Part shown: positions 1-8,305 of the stretch, piece by piece
How positions within the stretch are numbered: position 1 is the first letter of the stretch
Layout of the letters: each line of letters starts with the position of its first letter
Assembly (NCBI RefSeq): GCF_010500615.1
Contig: NZ_JAAGNX010000001.1
Coordinates: forward strand, 124,001-188,000
DNA from: Oceanipulchritudo coccoides
Lineage (GTDB): Bacteria > Verrucomicrobiota > Verrucomicrobiia > Opitutales > Oceanipulchritudinaceae
Reading direction: 5' to 3'
DNA length: 64,000 nt
Notes under the pieces: generated by a model
Databases searched by the model: none
Seen by the model: only the letters and a program-made list of their open reading frames with translations
Told to the model about the DNA's origin: nothing
Made by a program: the position numbers and the translations under genes

Positions 1-25
1 TTGGCATAGTGAGTGTTTCAGACAT
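1..25 (-). CDS. Possible start of the next suf-operon gene (partial)
   Basis: An ATG on the minus strand opens a frame reading M-S-E-T-L-T-M-P that runs off the left edge. It lies 33 bp beyond the sufB stop codon, where sufD would be expected in a suf operon. Only eight codons are visible, so identity as SufD is purely inferred from position. No strong Shine-Dalgarno sequence is seen before it. Confidence 0.35.
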
Positions 26-58
26 GATGTGTCGTTATAAATTGGTTACAAAATTCTA

Positions 59-1465
59 TTAACCGACCGAGCCTTCCATCTCGAGATCGATAAGGCGCTT
101 CAACTCGACGGAGTACTCCATCGGGAATTCCCGAATCAGGTCATTGACAAATCCGTTCACGGCCAGGCTCATGGCTTCGTCCTCGGGGATCCCCCGTTGC
201 ATCATGTAGAAGATCTGTTCGGCGCTGACCTTTGAAACGCTTGCCTCGTGCTGGACCGTGCTCTGGTTGCCCCGAACGGTGATGGCGGGGTAGGTGTCCG
301 TGCGCGAATTTGAGTTAATCAATAAGGCATCGCACTCCGTGTTGTTCTTACAGTTCTTCAAGTTGCGCGGAATGTTGACCACGCCCCGGTAGGTTGACCT
401 GCCCTCGCCAATTGAGATCGACTTGGAAATGATGTTTGAGGTCGTGTTGTCCGCGGCGTGAATCATCTTCGCACCCGTATCCTGGTGTTGGCCGTCGTGG
501 GCAAGGGCGATCGAAAGGACCTCCCCGCGCGCTCCTGGACCGCGCATGACCACACCCGGGTACTTCATCGTCAGGCGGCTGCCGATGTTACAGTCGATCC
601 ATTTGATTTCGGCATCGTCCATTGCCATGCCGCGCTTGGTGACAAGGTTGAAGACATTGGCAGACCAATTCTGCACCGTGATGTATTGGATTTTCGCACC
701 CTTGAGGGCAACCAATTCGACCACGGCTGAGTGCAGGGTGGAAGTCTCGAATTTGGGAGCGGTACAGCCCTCCATGTAAGTGACCTCGGCGCCTTCATCG
801 GCAATAATCAGTGTTCGCTCAAACTGTCCGAAGTTTTCCGCATTGATTCGAAAATACGCTTGAAGCGGTTGCTTCACCTTCACCCCCGGAGGGATATAGA
901 TAAATGATCCGCCGGAGAAGACTGCGCTGTTGAGCGCACTGAACTTGTTGTCGCCGATGGGAATGACCTTCCCGAACCACTTGCGGAATATTTCCGGGTG
1001 GTCCCTGAGCGCTTCGGTCGGCCCGGTGAAGATTACGCCCTGCTCGGAGAGGTCCTCCTTCATGTTGGAGTAGGAGGCTTCCGAATCAAACTGGGCCTCG
1101 ACGCCGGCAAGATAGGCACGCTCTTTTTCCGGAATGCCGAGGCGCTCGAAAGTCTTCTTGATATCGTCCGGAACCTCATCCCAGGTGCGGGACGGGCGTT
1201 GCCCTTTGGAAAGGTAGTAACGGATCTTGTCGTAATCGATTGAGTTCAGGTCATCGGATGCCCAATGGGTCGGCACCGGCTTGTCCTGAAAAATCTTCAA
1301 CGCCTTCATGCGGAATTCCTTCACCCAGTCTCCCTCCCCCTTGACTTTACAGATGTAATCAATGGTGGATTCATTCAGGCCGACTCCGGCATCAAATTCG
1401 TATGTTGTATCGTAGTGAAAATCCCCTACGTCTCTTTCGACGTTCAGGTCGGGTGTGGTACTCAT
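59..1465 (-). CDS. sufB: SufB, Fe-S cluster assembly scaffold subunit
   Basis: SufB forms the cytosolic SufBCD scaffold on which Fe-S clusters are built before transfer to target proteins. The 468-residue product has the usual SufB length and the conserved C-terminal beta-helix, including the motif NTECDALL around residue 378, whose Cys matches the catalytic Cys405 of E. coli SufB, and the following QHEASVSK segment. It starts 25 bp after the sufC stop, so sufC and sufB are almost certainly cotranscribed. Nothing looks truncated. Recognition rests on strong overall family resemblance. Confidence 0.97.
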   Translation of the reverse strand: MSTTPDLNVERDVGDFHYDTTYEFDAGVGLNESTIDYICKVKGEGDWVKEFRMKALKIFQDKPVPTHWASDDLNSIDYDKIRYYLSKGQRPSRTWDEVPDDIKKTFERLGIPEKERAYLAGVEAQFDSEASYSNMKEDLSEQGVIFTGPTEALRDHPEIFRKWFGKVIPIGDNKFSALNSAVFSGGSFIYIPPGVKVKQPLQAYFRINAENFGQFERTLIIADEGAEVTYMEGCTAPKFETSTLHSAVVELVALKGAKIQYITVQNWSANVFNLVTKRGMAMDDAEIKWIDCNIGSRLTMKYPGVVMRGPGARGEVLSIALAHDGQHQDTGAKMIHAADNTTSNIISKSISIGEGRSTYRGVVNIPRNLKNCKNNTECDALLINSNSRTDTYPAITVRGNQSTVQHEASVSKVSAEQIFYMMQRGIPEDEAMSLAVNGFVNDLIREFPMEYSVELKRLIDLEMEGSVG

Positions 1466-1490
1466 GGTGTTATCTTTCCTTTAAATGGTG

Positions 1491-2249
1491 TTAAGCTGTG
1501 ACAGCATCAAAGTCCTTGACCCAGTCATACCCCTGCGATTCCAGCTTCTCGGCCAGCTCGGGCCCACCGCTTTCCACAATCCGCCCGTCGAACATGACGT
1601 GCACCTTGTCCGGCACGATGTAGTTGAGGAGGCGCTGGTAGTGTGTGATGAGAAGGACACCCAATTCCGGGCCGCGCATGGCGTTCACTCCTTCGGCGAC
1701 AATCTTCAGGGCATCGATGTCGAGACCGCTGTCTGTTTCATCGAGGACCGCATACTTTGGCTTCAGCATTGCCATTTGGAGAATTTCACAGCGTTTCTTT
1801 TCCCCGCCGGAAAATCCCTCGTTGACCGAGCGGCTGGTGAAGGCCCGGTCGATTTTCAGGAGATCCATTTCTTCGTATAATTCCTTGTAGAAGTCGGGTG
1901 CGCTGAGCTTTTGGCCATCTTCCAGCCGAGCTGAACGGGCCGCGCGAATAAAATTGGCGATGCTCACGCCCGGTATCTCACTGGGATACTGAAAAGCCAT
2001 GAAGAGGCCGGCGCGGGAAATTTCATCGGCTTCCATGCCGACAATTTGCTCACCGTTGAGGAAGACCTCGCCACTCGTGATTTCATAGTCTTCATGGCCG
2101 GCAAGTGCCTTGGCCAAGGTACTTTTGCCAGTCCCGTTGGGACCCATGATGGCGTGTATCTCGCCTTGCGGAACCGTGAGGGAAAAATCCTTCAGGATCT
2201 GCGTTTCGTTAATGCTGACATTAAGTTTTTTGATCTCGAGTGCGTTCAT
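1491..2249 (-). CDS. sufC: SufC, ATPase of the SufBCD complex
   Basis: SufC is the ABC-type ATPase that drives conformational change of the SufBCD scaffold; it is soluble and not a transporter. The 252-residue protein has Walker [10 protein letters not shown] near residue 36, the signature FSGGEKKR, and a Walker B/D-loop segment [10 protein letters not shown] typical of SufC. It lies between the Fur-family regulator (48 bp upstream) and sufB. The order regulator-sufC-sufB fits a self-contained, regulated Fe-S assembly operon. Confidence 0.97.
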   Translation of the reverse strand: MNALEIKKLNVSINETQILKDFSLTVPQGEIHAIMGPNGTGKSTLAKALAGHEDYEITSGEVFLNGEQIVGMEADEISRAGLFMAFQYPSEIPGVSIANFIRAARSARLEDGQKLSAPDFYKELYEEMDLLKIDRAFTSRSVNEGFSGGEKKRCEILQMAMLKPKYAVLDETDSGLDIDALKIVAEGVNAMRGPELGVLLITHYQRLLNYIVPDKVHVMFDGRIVESGGPELAEKLESQGYDWVKDFDAVTA

Positions 2250-2297
2250 ATCGTGTTCTGTAAGAATTGGTGTGTGTTATTAAAGTGTTCTGGCTCT

Positions 2298-2738
2298 TTA
2301 GTCCGAGGACTGGTTATTTGCTTTCCCGTGAAAGTAGAGCTCCATGCTGTCGGCTTCATATCCTTCTGGAAGGACCTTCTTCAGGCGGTCCATCAGGTCG
2401 GTCGGAAGGTCAACATCATAGACGCGTCCGGTTTTGCGATCCTGGAAATGGGCATGCTCCGATAGGTTTGGGCAGAATCGAGTGGGTTCCCGCTCGTAAT
2501 TCACGGCACGGACCAGTCCACAACCAACAAGTGTCTCAAGGCAGTTGTAGACTGTGGCCAGCGAAATGGTAGTCATGCTCTTTTTGGCCCGGGCATATAC
2601 TTCGTCAGCAGTGGGATGGTCCCGTTTCGTCAGGAGGATCTTGAAGACATGCTCGCGCTGCCTTGTTGAGCGCAGACCATGATCGGTGAGCGCTTTGTCC
2701 AAGGCTTCCTGGGCTTCGGTTGGAAGGTTTTTCAGCAT
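2298..2738 (-). CDS. Fur-family regulator of the suf operon, Irr-like
   Basis: This 146-residue protein has the Fur winged-helix domain ([13 protein letters not shown], then [18 protein letters not shown]) and a C-terminal dimerisation domain containing [11 protein letters not shown]. Known Fur and Zur proteins carry C-terminal CxxC pairs for structural zinc; these are absent here, and the HAH motif sits where Irr proteins have HHH. It precedes sufC and sufB and has a 15-bp inverted repeat just upstream of its start, so an autoregulated iron, heme or oxidative-stress switch for Fe-S assembly is likely. The exact ligand cannot be read from sequence. Confidence 0.9.
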   Translation of the reverse strand: MLKNLPTEAQEALDKALTDHGLRSTRQREHVFKILLTKRDHPTADEVYARAKKSMTTISLATVYNCLETLVGCGLVRAVNYEREPTRFCPNLSEHAHFQDRKTGRVYDVDLPTDLMDRLKKVLPEGYEADSMELYFHGKANNQSSD

Positions 2739-2754
2739 GAGGGGATAAACTTAA

Positions 2755-2769
2755 TTAGAATAATTCCAA
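2755..2769. promoter_or_regulatory. Fur/PerR/Irr-type inverted repeat upstream of the Fur-family gene
   Basis: The + strand reads TTAGAATAATTCCAA, a 7-1-7 inverted repeat with one mismatched position. It resembles the PerR/Fur 7-1-7 consensus and also the Irr box TTTAGAAnnnTTCTAAA. It ends 16 bp before the start codon of the Fur-family gene and lies in the divergent region shared with the WYL regulator. Autoregulation is an inference. Confidence 0.6.
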
Positions 2770-2877
2770 TTTTCAACAAGCGAGGACAAAAATTCTGGAA
2801 AAAAGGAAAAACGGACACGGGAGAGCGTGCGAGGAAGCTGGACAACAGGCGCCAAAGGCCTCAGACATGGGTGACCG

Positions 2878-4011
2878 ATGACGAAGAAGGAACAGAGCAG
2901 CCGGCCGCCCCTGAGGCGGATGATGGAAATCCATAAGAAGTTGTTGGATAACAAGTTGCCCAATTGCACAAGCCTTGCCAAGGACTTGGAGGTCTCAACC
3001 AAGACGATCCAGCGGGATCTCGAATACATGCGTGACCAGCTGGGCATGCCGATTGAATATGATCCCGGGGAGCACGGGTATTTTTACACCGAATCGGTGG
3101 TCAGTTTCCCGACACTCTCGGCGACGGAGGGGGAAGTGCTGGCCTTGTTTGTGGCTCAGAAAGCGCTCTCGCAATATCGCGGGACGCCTTTTGAGGAGCC
3201 TCTGGCGGCAGCCTTTGAAAAGCTGGCCTCAACGATGGAGCGAGAGATCACGGTCGATCCCGGGGAATTATCAAAAGCGCTCTCCTTTCACCATACGGGA
3301 GTTGCGCTGACGGACATGGAGGTTTTCAAGCAGGTGACGGAAGGTCTGCAGAAAGGGCGGGAGCTGACCATCTCTTACCGCAAACTGAACGCGAGCCGGC
3401 CTGAGCGCCGCCGGGTACAACCCTACCATCTGGCGAGCATCGACGGGCAGTGGTACTTGTTTGCGAACGACCTTGGACGGAAAGACATCCGGACTTTTGT
3501 CCTTGGGCGGATTGAGGGGGTGCTCGAAGTGGGAAAGCCCTTTGATAAGCCGGAGGACTTTTCCATTACAGACCGCCTGATGGGATCGTTTGGGGTCTAT
3601 TCGGGCGAGGGAGACCACGCGGTGAAAATTGAATTTGATGCCTTTGCGGCGCAACTGGTGAGGGAACGCCAATGGCATTCCAGCCAGACCTTGCGCGAGC
3701 GCGATGGCGGCTGTGTGGAGCTTGGCTTGCGCCTGGACTCGCTCGAGGAAATCGAACGTTGGATTCTGAGTTGGGGGAGCCATGCCCGGGTCATTGGGCC
3801 CCCGGCATTGCGAGCCCGCGTCAAAGAGGCCTTGAAGGGGATGCAGGAAGCCTATTCGGAAATGCCGCGTTGGATGGGAGAGTTGCATGAAGCCGCTCAG
3901 GCGCGCCAACCGGAGCGAATGCTGCAGCTGATCATGGCCATGGATCGTCCGCCGGAGCATCCGGCGCAAATGCAATTCCGCGCATTGCTGGGTCGTCCAG
4001 CTGGAAAGTGA
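2878..4011 (+). CDS. WYL-domain transcriptional regulator
   Basis: A 377-residue regulator with an N-terminal helix-turn-helix of the DeoR/HTH_11 type (SLAKDLEVSTKTIQRDLEYM, about residues 33-52) and a central WYL domain (YRKLNASRPERRRVQPYHLA and then QWYLFANDLGRKDIRTFVLG). WYL domains sense ligands, often nucleic acids, and are common in regulators of DNA-damage and defence genes. It is divergent from the suf regulator and followed by a small unknown gene. A later in-frame ATG about 40 bp downstream is also a possible start. Confidence 0.9.
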   Translation: MTKKEQSSRPPLRRMMEIHKKLLDNKLPNCTSLAKDLEVSTKTIQRDLEYMRDQLGMPIEYDPGEHGYFYTESVVSFPTLSATEGEVLALFVAQKALSQYRGTPFEEPLAAAFEKLASTMEREITVDPGELSKALSFHHTGVALTDMEVFKQVTEGLQKGRELTISYRKLNASRPERRRVQPYHLASIDGQWYLFANDLGRKDIRTFVLGRIEGVLEVGKPFDKPEDFSITDRLMGSFGVYSGEGDHAVKIEFDAFAAQLVRERQWHSSQTLRERDGGCVELGLRLDSLEEIERWILSWGSHARVIGPPALRARVKEALKGMQEAYSEMPRWMGELHEAAQARQPERMLQLIMAMDRPPEHPAQMQFRALLGRPAGK

Positions 4012-4082
4012 TCCGGATTTTGGTTATTCGTCCCGGTCTCGGACAACCTGTGTCTGAGGCTGAATGCTAGAGTGGCGTCCTT

Positions 4083-4430
4083 ATGTGGCTCGCAACTCAA
4101 CATGGATTCTACAGCATCGTACAAAAGGCCCCGCAGGAGTATCATATCCGCGCCCGTTTCCGCAATGACCTGGACAACCTGCTCCAGCTCTGCGGTCTCC
4201 GGCTGGAGGTGCATTGCTGGGAGCAGGCGGACTATCGCTATCGGATCATCGCTAACCGGAAAGAATTCCTCGCGGCCATGGCCAGCTTGGCCATTTTCCT
4301 CGATTACCCCAATTTCAAGTCACGGATTGCAGAAACGCCCGATCAACGGGAAAAGCTGTCAGCTTTCCATGAGATCTGGCACATTCTGGCCCAGCTCCAG
4401 AAGGACGAGAGCAAGGCCGCAAGGCGTTAA
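4083..4430 (+). CDS. Small conserved protein of unknown function
   Basis: A 115-residue soluble protein beginning MWLATQHGFYSIVQKAP and containing EYHIRARFRNDLDNLLQLC. It has no signal peptide or membrane segment. The style recalls a small conserved family found in several phyla, but I cannot assign a domain or function. It follows the WYL regulator by 71 bp on the same strand and converges with the next gene. Confidence 0.7.
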   Translation: MWLATQHGFYSIVQKAPQEYHIRARFRNDLDNLLQLCGLRLEVHCWEQADYRYRIIANRKEFLAAMASLAIFLDYPNFKSRIAETPDQREKLSAFHEIWHILAQLQKDESKAARR

Positions 4431-4469
4431 TGGCCGCTCGGGAACGAGCTGGTGGGACAATTTCCTCGG

Positions 4470-5237
4470 TCAGGCTTCCGGGCTGGCGTATTTGGCCACG
4501 GATTCAAAGAGCTGCCGGGCAAATACCCCGACCGTGAGGATGACCGATTGCAGGTCGGTATCGGAAAATATGATCCGCTCCTCTTCGCTGAAGGATTTCG
4601 TGTAGGTCCGAATATTCGCAGGCTGGAGATTGTGCGGGCTCTTGAGGGAAGGCGCGGCATGGACAAGTTCCAGCTCAAGCTGCTGGTTGGCCCCGAGCTG
4701 TGCCTTCCTGACAACACCGCCTTGCGTGACGAGGGCCTGTAGGCAGAAGGCGAGAGAGATAATGGAATCCTCCAGTTCGCACATGACCTTGTAGGTCGTC
4801 TCGATGCGATCGAATTTATCCTCAAGACGCACCTTGATGAATTCCTGTTGGGCCTGTTGTGCAGCCTTTTGCTGTTCCTGGGTCAGCTCATTTCCACCGG
4901 ATTCCCGCTTTTCCTTGATCAGGGCGAGGAACAGGTGGGTGTTGTTGAGGCAGGTCACGGTGAGATTCAGCGCATCATTGATCACTTGGCGCAGGAGAAG
5001 ATCACGCGCGTGCGCCTGCATTTGCTCAAAGTTCTGATGCAGCTGGGGGACCGGCATGACGCCCGCCCGAGAAATGAGTTCGTTGTAGGTGTTTTCGCTG
5101 CCAAGCCCGCGTGTAGCGAGATTGAAGGCCAGCATGTCGAAGTGCCGCTGGACCCCGGCCATGAACTGATTGGCCATTTGTTGCAGGTTCAATTCACGAG
5201 GTTGTCCCGGATTGGGTGGTGTTGGTTGATCGGACAT
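4470..5237 (-). CDS. Unrecognised helical protein
   Basis: The 255-residue product has a proline-rich N-terminus (SDQPTPPNPGQPRE) followed by mostly helical, charged and glutamine-rich sequence, including QEQQKAAQQAQQEF near the middle. No signal peptide, membrane segment or catalytic motif is visible. It is transcribed towards the small unknown gene and starts 151 bp from the divergent lipoprotein gene. The even codon use and regular frame support a real gene, but its role is unknown. Confidence 0.75.
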   Translation of the reverse strand: MSDQPTPPNPGQPRELNLQQMANQFMAGVQRHFDMLAFNLATRGLGSENTYNELISRAGVMPVPQLHQNFEQMQAHARDLLLRQVINDALNLTVTCLNNTHLFLALIKEKRESGGNELTQEQQKAAQQAQQEFIKVRLEDKFDRIETTYKVMCELEDSIISLAFCLQALVTQGGVVRKAQLGANQQLELELVHAAPSLKSPHNLQPANIRTYTKSFSEEERIIFSDTDLQSVILTVGVFARQLFESVAKYASPEA

Positions 5238-5388
5238 CTTTCTCTATTAGGAGACTTTTGAAGCTCAGCGCCAGAGTGGATTCACTTTATGGCGCCTTTG
5301 TTGGGTTTTGTCTGCCATAGAAGGCTTGTCAAGCCGCCCCCGCCGAGATTAGGATGATTGTTCGCAGTAACATCTAACAAGGAACATT

Positions 5389-5913
5389 ATGAAAAAACCA
5401 TTCTTATATCTCATTGCATTTTCGATAGCATTTACCGGCTGCGGCAAAAAGGAAGATCCAGCCATGGAGGCCGCCGCTTCTGAAGCGCCCGCAGAAGAAA
5501 CAGTGGAAAAGGCCATGACTGAGACCGCCAACTCTTTGATGGCCAGTGGAACTGAAGCAGTTGAAAAGGCCGTTGAAGTTGCCGCGGCGAAGGTTGCCGA
5601 GGTCGACTTTACCAATCTTAGCTGGGACGACGTTTCGACTGTTTCCTTCGAGGACAAGATGAAGCTGGCCAGCTGGGCAACGGGACAAGCGGATTCATGG
5701 AAAGGCAAGCTGACGGAAGCCGCAGCAGGACAGGGTTTGAACATGCTCAGCAAAATGGGTGACAGCGGCTGGCAAGGGGCCCTCGCAAAAGTCGTGGAAT
5801 CCATCAATGCGGTCCGTGAATCCTCCCCGGAAACTTACGAACTGGCTCGCGGAGCCCTGGTTAGTGCGTGGATGACCTTTGAGGAGCAGGCCAGCTCTTT
5901 CCTGGGAAAATAA
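5389..5913 (+). CDS. Small lipoprotein of unknown function
   Basis: The 174-residue protein starts MKKPFLYLIAFSIAFTGC, a signal peptide ending in a lipobox with Cys at residue 18, so it should be lipid-anchored. The mature part is acidic and alanine-rich at first, then helical with conserved tryptophans (SAWMTF, DSGWQGAL). No known domain is recognised. A clear ribosome-binding sequence (AAGGAAC) lies before the ATG. Confidence 0.8.
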   Translation: MKKPFLYLIAFSIAFTGCGKKEDPAMEAAASEAPAEETVEKAMTETANSLMASGTEAVEKAVEVAAAKVAEVDFTNLSWDDVSTVSFEDKMKLASWATGQADSWKGKLTEAAAGQGLNMLSKMGDSGWQGALAKVVESINAVRESSPETYELARGALVSAWMTFEEQASSFLGK

Positions 5914-5933
5914 TTCCGCAGTAACGCTTTAGT

Positions 5934-6575
5934 CTATTTGAAGAGCCCGAGGAACAATTTCCAGAAATCCTCGGTTCCGATGCTTTTCACCTCCGCATCA
6001 AGCGCAATTTGCATCTCCTCGTAGGTGCGGATCTCCGGGCTTGCCTGGAGAACGGCAACACGGGAGCTGTCGACGCGTTCAAGCGAGAGGGCACCGCTCC
6101 CGTTTACCTGAATTGACCAGATACCGGGCTGGAGGGTCCGGTAGATGGCTTTGCCGTAGCTCAATTCCGGGGATTCCCAGTCAACCGTCTTCCAGATCGG
6201 GTCAATCACAAGGGCTCTCCCTGGGGGAGTAGAGGCATCGAAGACCCGGCGAATCCAGATACGCCCGTTACCGACAACATAATCCACATAGAGTTCCTCC
6301 TTCGGACTGAAGGGGGTGGGCACCCGCCTGATGGAGCCGTCCACAGTGCGGACAAGGACCGCGACGGCGTCAGCAGTCACCTCGAGTTCCGTTATGGCGG
6401 ATTGCCGGACGGCGGCATTATATTGTTCAGCGAGGGCCGAGTACTGGCTGGCAAGGAAATCCAGCTTTTCGCGGTAAATCCGGCTGGTGATTTCCTCGCG
6501 CATCCAGAAGTACCCGCCGAGGACAATGGCCACGGTGAGAAGGGTTGGAACGATGGCACGGGTGAAACGAAGCAT
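5934..6575 (-). CDS. Membrane-anchored protein of unknown function
   Basis: A 213-residue protein with one N-terminal membrane segment (about residues 7-24), then a short coiled-coil-like stretch (LASQYSALAEQYNAAV) and a beta-rich domain that would lie in the periplasm. The topology suggests a bitopic inner-membrane protein. It converges with the lipoprotein gene, with only 20 bp between stops. Function is not recognised. Confidence 0.75.
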   Translation of the reverse strand: MLRFTRAIVPTLLTVAIVLGGYFWMREEITSRIYREKLDFLASQYSALAEQYNAAVRQSAITELEVTADAVAVLVRTVDGSIRRVPTPFSPKEELYVDYVVGNGRIWIRRVFDASTPPGRALVIDPIWKTVDWESPELSYGKAIYRTLQPGIWSIQVNGSGALSLERVDSSRVAVLQASPEIRTYEEMQIALDAEVKSIGTEDFWKLFLGLFK

Positions 6576-6752
6576 GCGATTACCCTACGAAAATCGCGAG
6601 CTGAAGCGATGCAAAAGTGGAGGAGTGGGGGAGAGTCCCCAGGCAGGTTTATCCGTTAATAATTCTTCCATGATTTCCGCAGAGCAGAGTTGCTTGGTTT
6701 GGAAGCGGGCCTGTGGCCCGTATCGAGATTCTATAACGCCCCTTGATAAACT

Positions 6753-7151
6753 TTATTTAAGCAGGTGTTCCAGCTCCTTTGGGAGCATGGGACGGCCCTT
6801 GTCATTCATGGCGGCCGTGAGGACCTTTGCCTGAACGATCAGCTTCTCATCATCGAGGCGGACAATTTCCTGGATGAAGGCAAAGCGGATCCGTGAAACG
6901 CGTTCCAGCTGGAGACTGACCCGGAAGCGGTCACCGCTCTTGAGGGGATATTTGTAGTCGATCTCAATCCGCGTCACGATCAGGAAGATACCGCGGGCGG
7001 TCACTTCGGCAAAATCGACCCCTTGTTCCTGCAGGAACTTGTGGCGGGCGTGTTCCAGATAGTGCTGGTAATTGGCATTATTGACAATCCCCTGGAGGTC
7101 GCACTCGTAATCGCGGACCTCCATATCACAGCTGTATTGGGCCTCTTCCAT
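6753..7151 (-). CDS. Acyl-CoA thioesterase, YbgC/FadM hotdog family
   Basis: The 132-residue length and the motif VRDYECDLQGIVNNANYQHY with EHAR match single-domain hotdog thioesterases of the YbgC/FadM/4-hydroxybenzoyl-CoA type, where the Asp in the first motif is catalytic. These enzymes hydrolyse acyl-CoA thioesters in the cytosol. It is divergent from the aldolase gene with 97 bp between starts. The natural substrate cannot be inferred. About 177 bp downstream, to the next gene, show no clear feature. Confidence 0.88.
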   Translation of the reverse strand: MEEAQYSCDMEVRDYECDLQGIVNNANYQHYLEHARHKFLQEQGVDFAEVTARGIFLIVTRIEIDYKYPLKSGDRFRVSLQLERVSRIRFAFIQEIVRLDDEKLIVQAKVLTAAMNDKGRPMLPKELEHLLK

Positions 7152-7248
7152 TATGTCACCGTGACACTATTTCCTGCTTGCGGCAAGCGAACCGGCTTCC
7201 ATCGTTGGATTTTCCAACCAGCCTCTATAACCCCAAATATATCAATTC

Positions 7249-8235
7249 GTGAGTGAAAAAGCTCCCTGGATAACCTACCGGCCTGAACTTCGGGTTCTGG
7301 ATTGCACAATCCGTGACGGTGGACTGATTAACGATTCCAACTTCACCGATGATCAGGTGAAAGCGGTTTACACGGCCTGTGTCGAGGCGGGTATCGATTA
7401 CATGGAGATCGGTTACAAGAACTCGCCCAAGGTTTTTCCAAAGGAAAAGTATGGTCCCTGGCGGCATTGTGACGAGAAGGACCTGCGCCGGGTCGTGGGC
7501 GACCACACTGCGAAGAAGACGGGTCTCAAGCTTTGTGCGATGGCGGACGCCGGTGGCAAAAGCGACTGGAACAAGCAGATTCTTCCCTGCAAGGACAGCG
7601 TTTTGGACATGATCCGCGTGGCGTGTTACGTGCACCAGATCTCCGAGGCTCGCGAGATGATCGAGCATTGCCATTCCCTCGGCTACGAAACCACGCTCAA
7701 CATCATGGCCGTTTCCGTGGCTTCCGAGGCGGAGATCAGCAAAGCCCTTGAAATTGGCGCGCAAACTTCCGCCGGGGTGGTCGTTGTCGTGGACAGCTTT
7801 GGCAATCTCTATCGCGAGCAGGTGGATTACCTCGTGAAGAAGTACATGAAAGCGGTTGAGGGGGCAAAAATGGAGGTTGGCATGCATGCGCATAATAATC
7901 TCCAGTTGGCTTTCGCGAACACGATTGAAGCGATCATTCTTGGCTGTAACCGGGTCGATGCCACGATGATGGGGCTCGGCCGCGGGGCTGGCAATTGTCC
8001 AATGGAGCTGTTGCTGGGGTTCCTCCGCAATCCCAAGTTCAAGCTGCGACCGGTCCTCGAGTGCATCCAGAATACCATTCTTCCCATCCGCAAGGAATTC
8101 GACTGGGGACCTTCCATTCCCTACAATATCACCGGGCAGATGAATCGCCACCCGCGCAGCGCCATGGCCTGCCGCGCTGGAGATGCGCCCGATGATTACC
8201 TGGCCTTTTATGACCAGACAATTGCGGATGTATAA
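7249..8235 (+). CDS. HMGL-like (DRE-TIM) aldolase-domain protein
   Basis: The 328-residue protein has the DRE-TIM metallolyase hallmarks: LDCTIRDGG (about residues 18-26) and the metal-binding HAHNNLQLAF near residue 212, followed by GLGRGAGNCPMELLL. Relatives include 4-hydroxy-2-oxovalerate aldolases and isopropylmalate synthases; the short length and lack of a regulatory domain favour an aldolase. The start is GTG. The exact reaction is unknown, and the neighbours give no pathway. Confidence 0.85.
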   Translation: MSEKAPWITYRPELRVLDCTIRDGGLINDSNFTDDQVKAVYTACVEAGIDYMEIGYKNSPKVFPKEKYGPWRHCDEKDLRRVVGDHTAKKTGLKLCAMADAGGKSDWNKQILPCKDSVLDMIRVACYVHQISEAREMIEHCHSLGYETTLNIMAVSVASEAEISKALEIGAQTSAGVVVVVDSFGNLYREQVDYLVKKYMKAVEGAKMEVGMHAHNNLQLAFANTIEAIILGCNRVDATMMGLGRGAGNCPMELLLGFLRNPKFKLRPVLECIQNTILPIRKEFDWGPSIPYNITGQMNRHPRSAMACRAGDAPDDYLAFYDQTIADV

Positions 8236-8256
8236 CCTTTGCCAGATTGCCTGAAT

Positions 8257-8272
8257 TGGCCCGGTTTTTGCT
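8257..8272 (+). promoter_or_regulatory. Candidate sigma-54 (-24/-12) promoter of amt
   Basis: The sequence TGGCCCGGTTTTTGCT matches the sigma-54 consensus TGGCAC-N5-TTGCT in all but one position, with the required GG-N10-GC spacing. It ends 34 bp before the amt ATG, which would give a short leader. Nitrogen-limited, NtrC-type activation of ammonium transporters from sigma-54 promoters is well known, so location and motif agree. Confidence 0.6.
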
Positions 8273-8305
8273 TGCTTTTTAGCTTTCACTCAACCCCACA
8301 AATCA

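Noticed and set aside
3271-3975. 234-residue frame opposite the WYL regulator
   Set aside because: Shadow of the regulator with no domain or start signal.
7225-8289. 354-residue frame opposite the aldolase gene
   Set aside because: It mirrors a well-supported HMGL-type gene and shows only histidine-rich shadow sequence.
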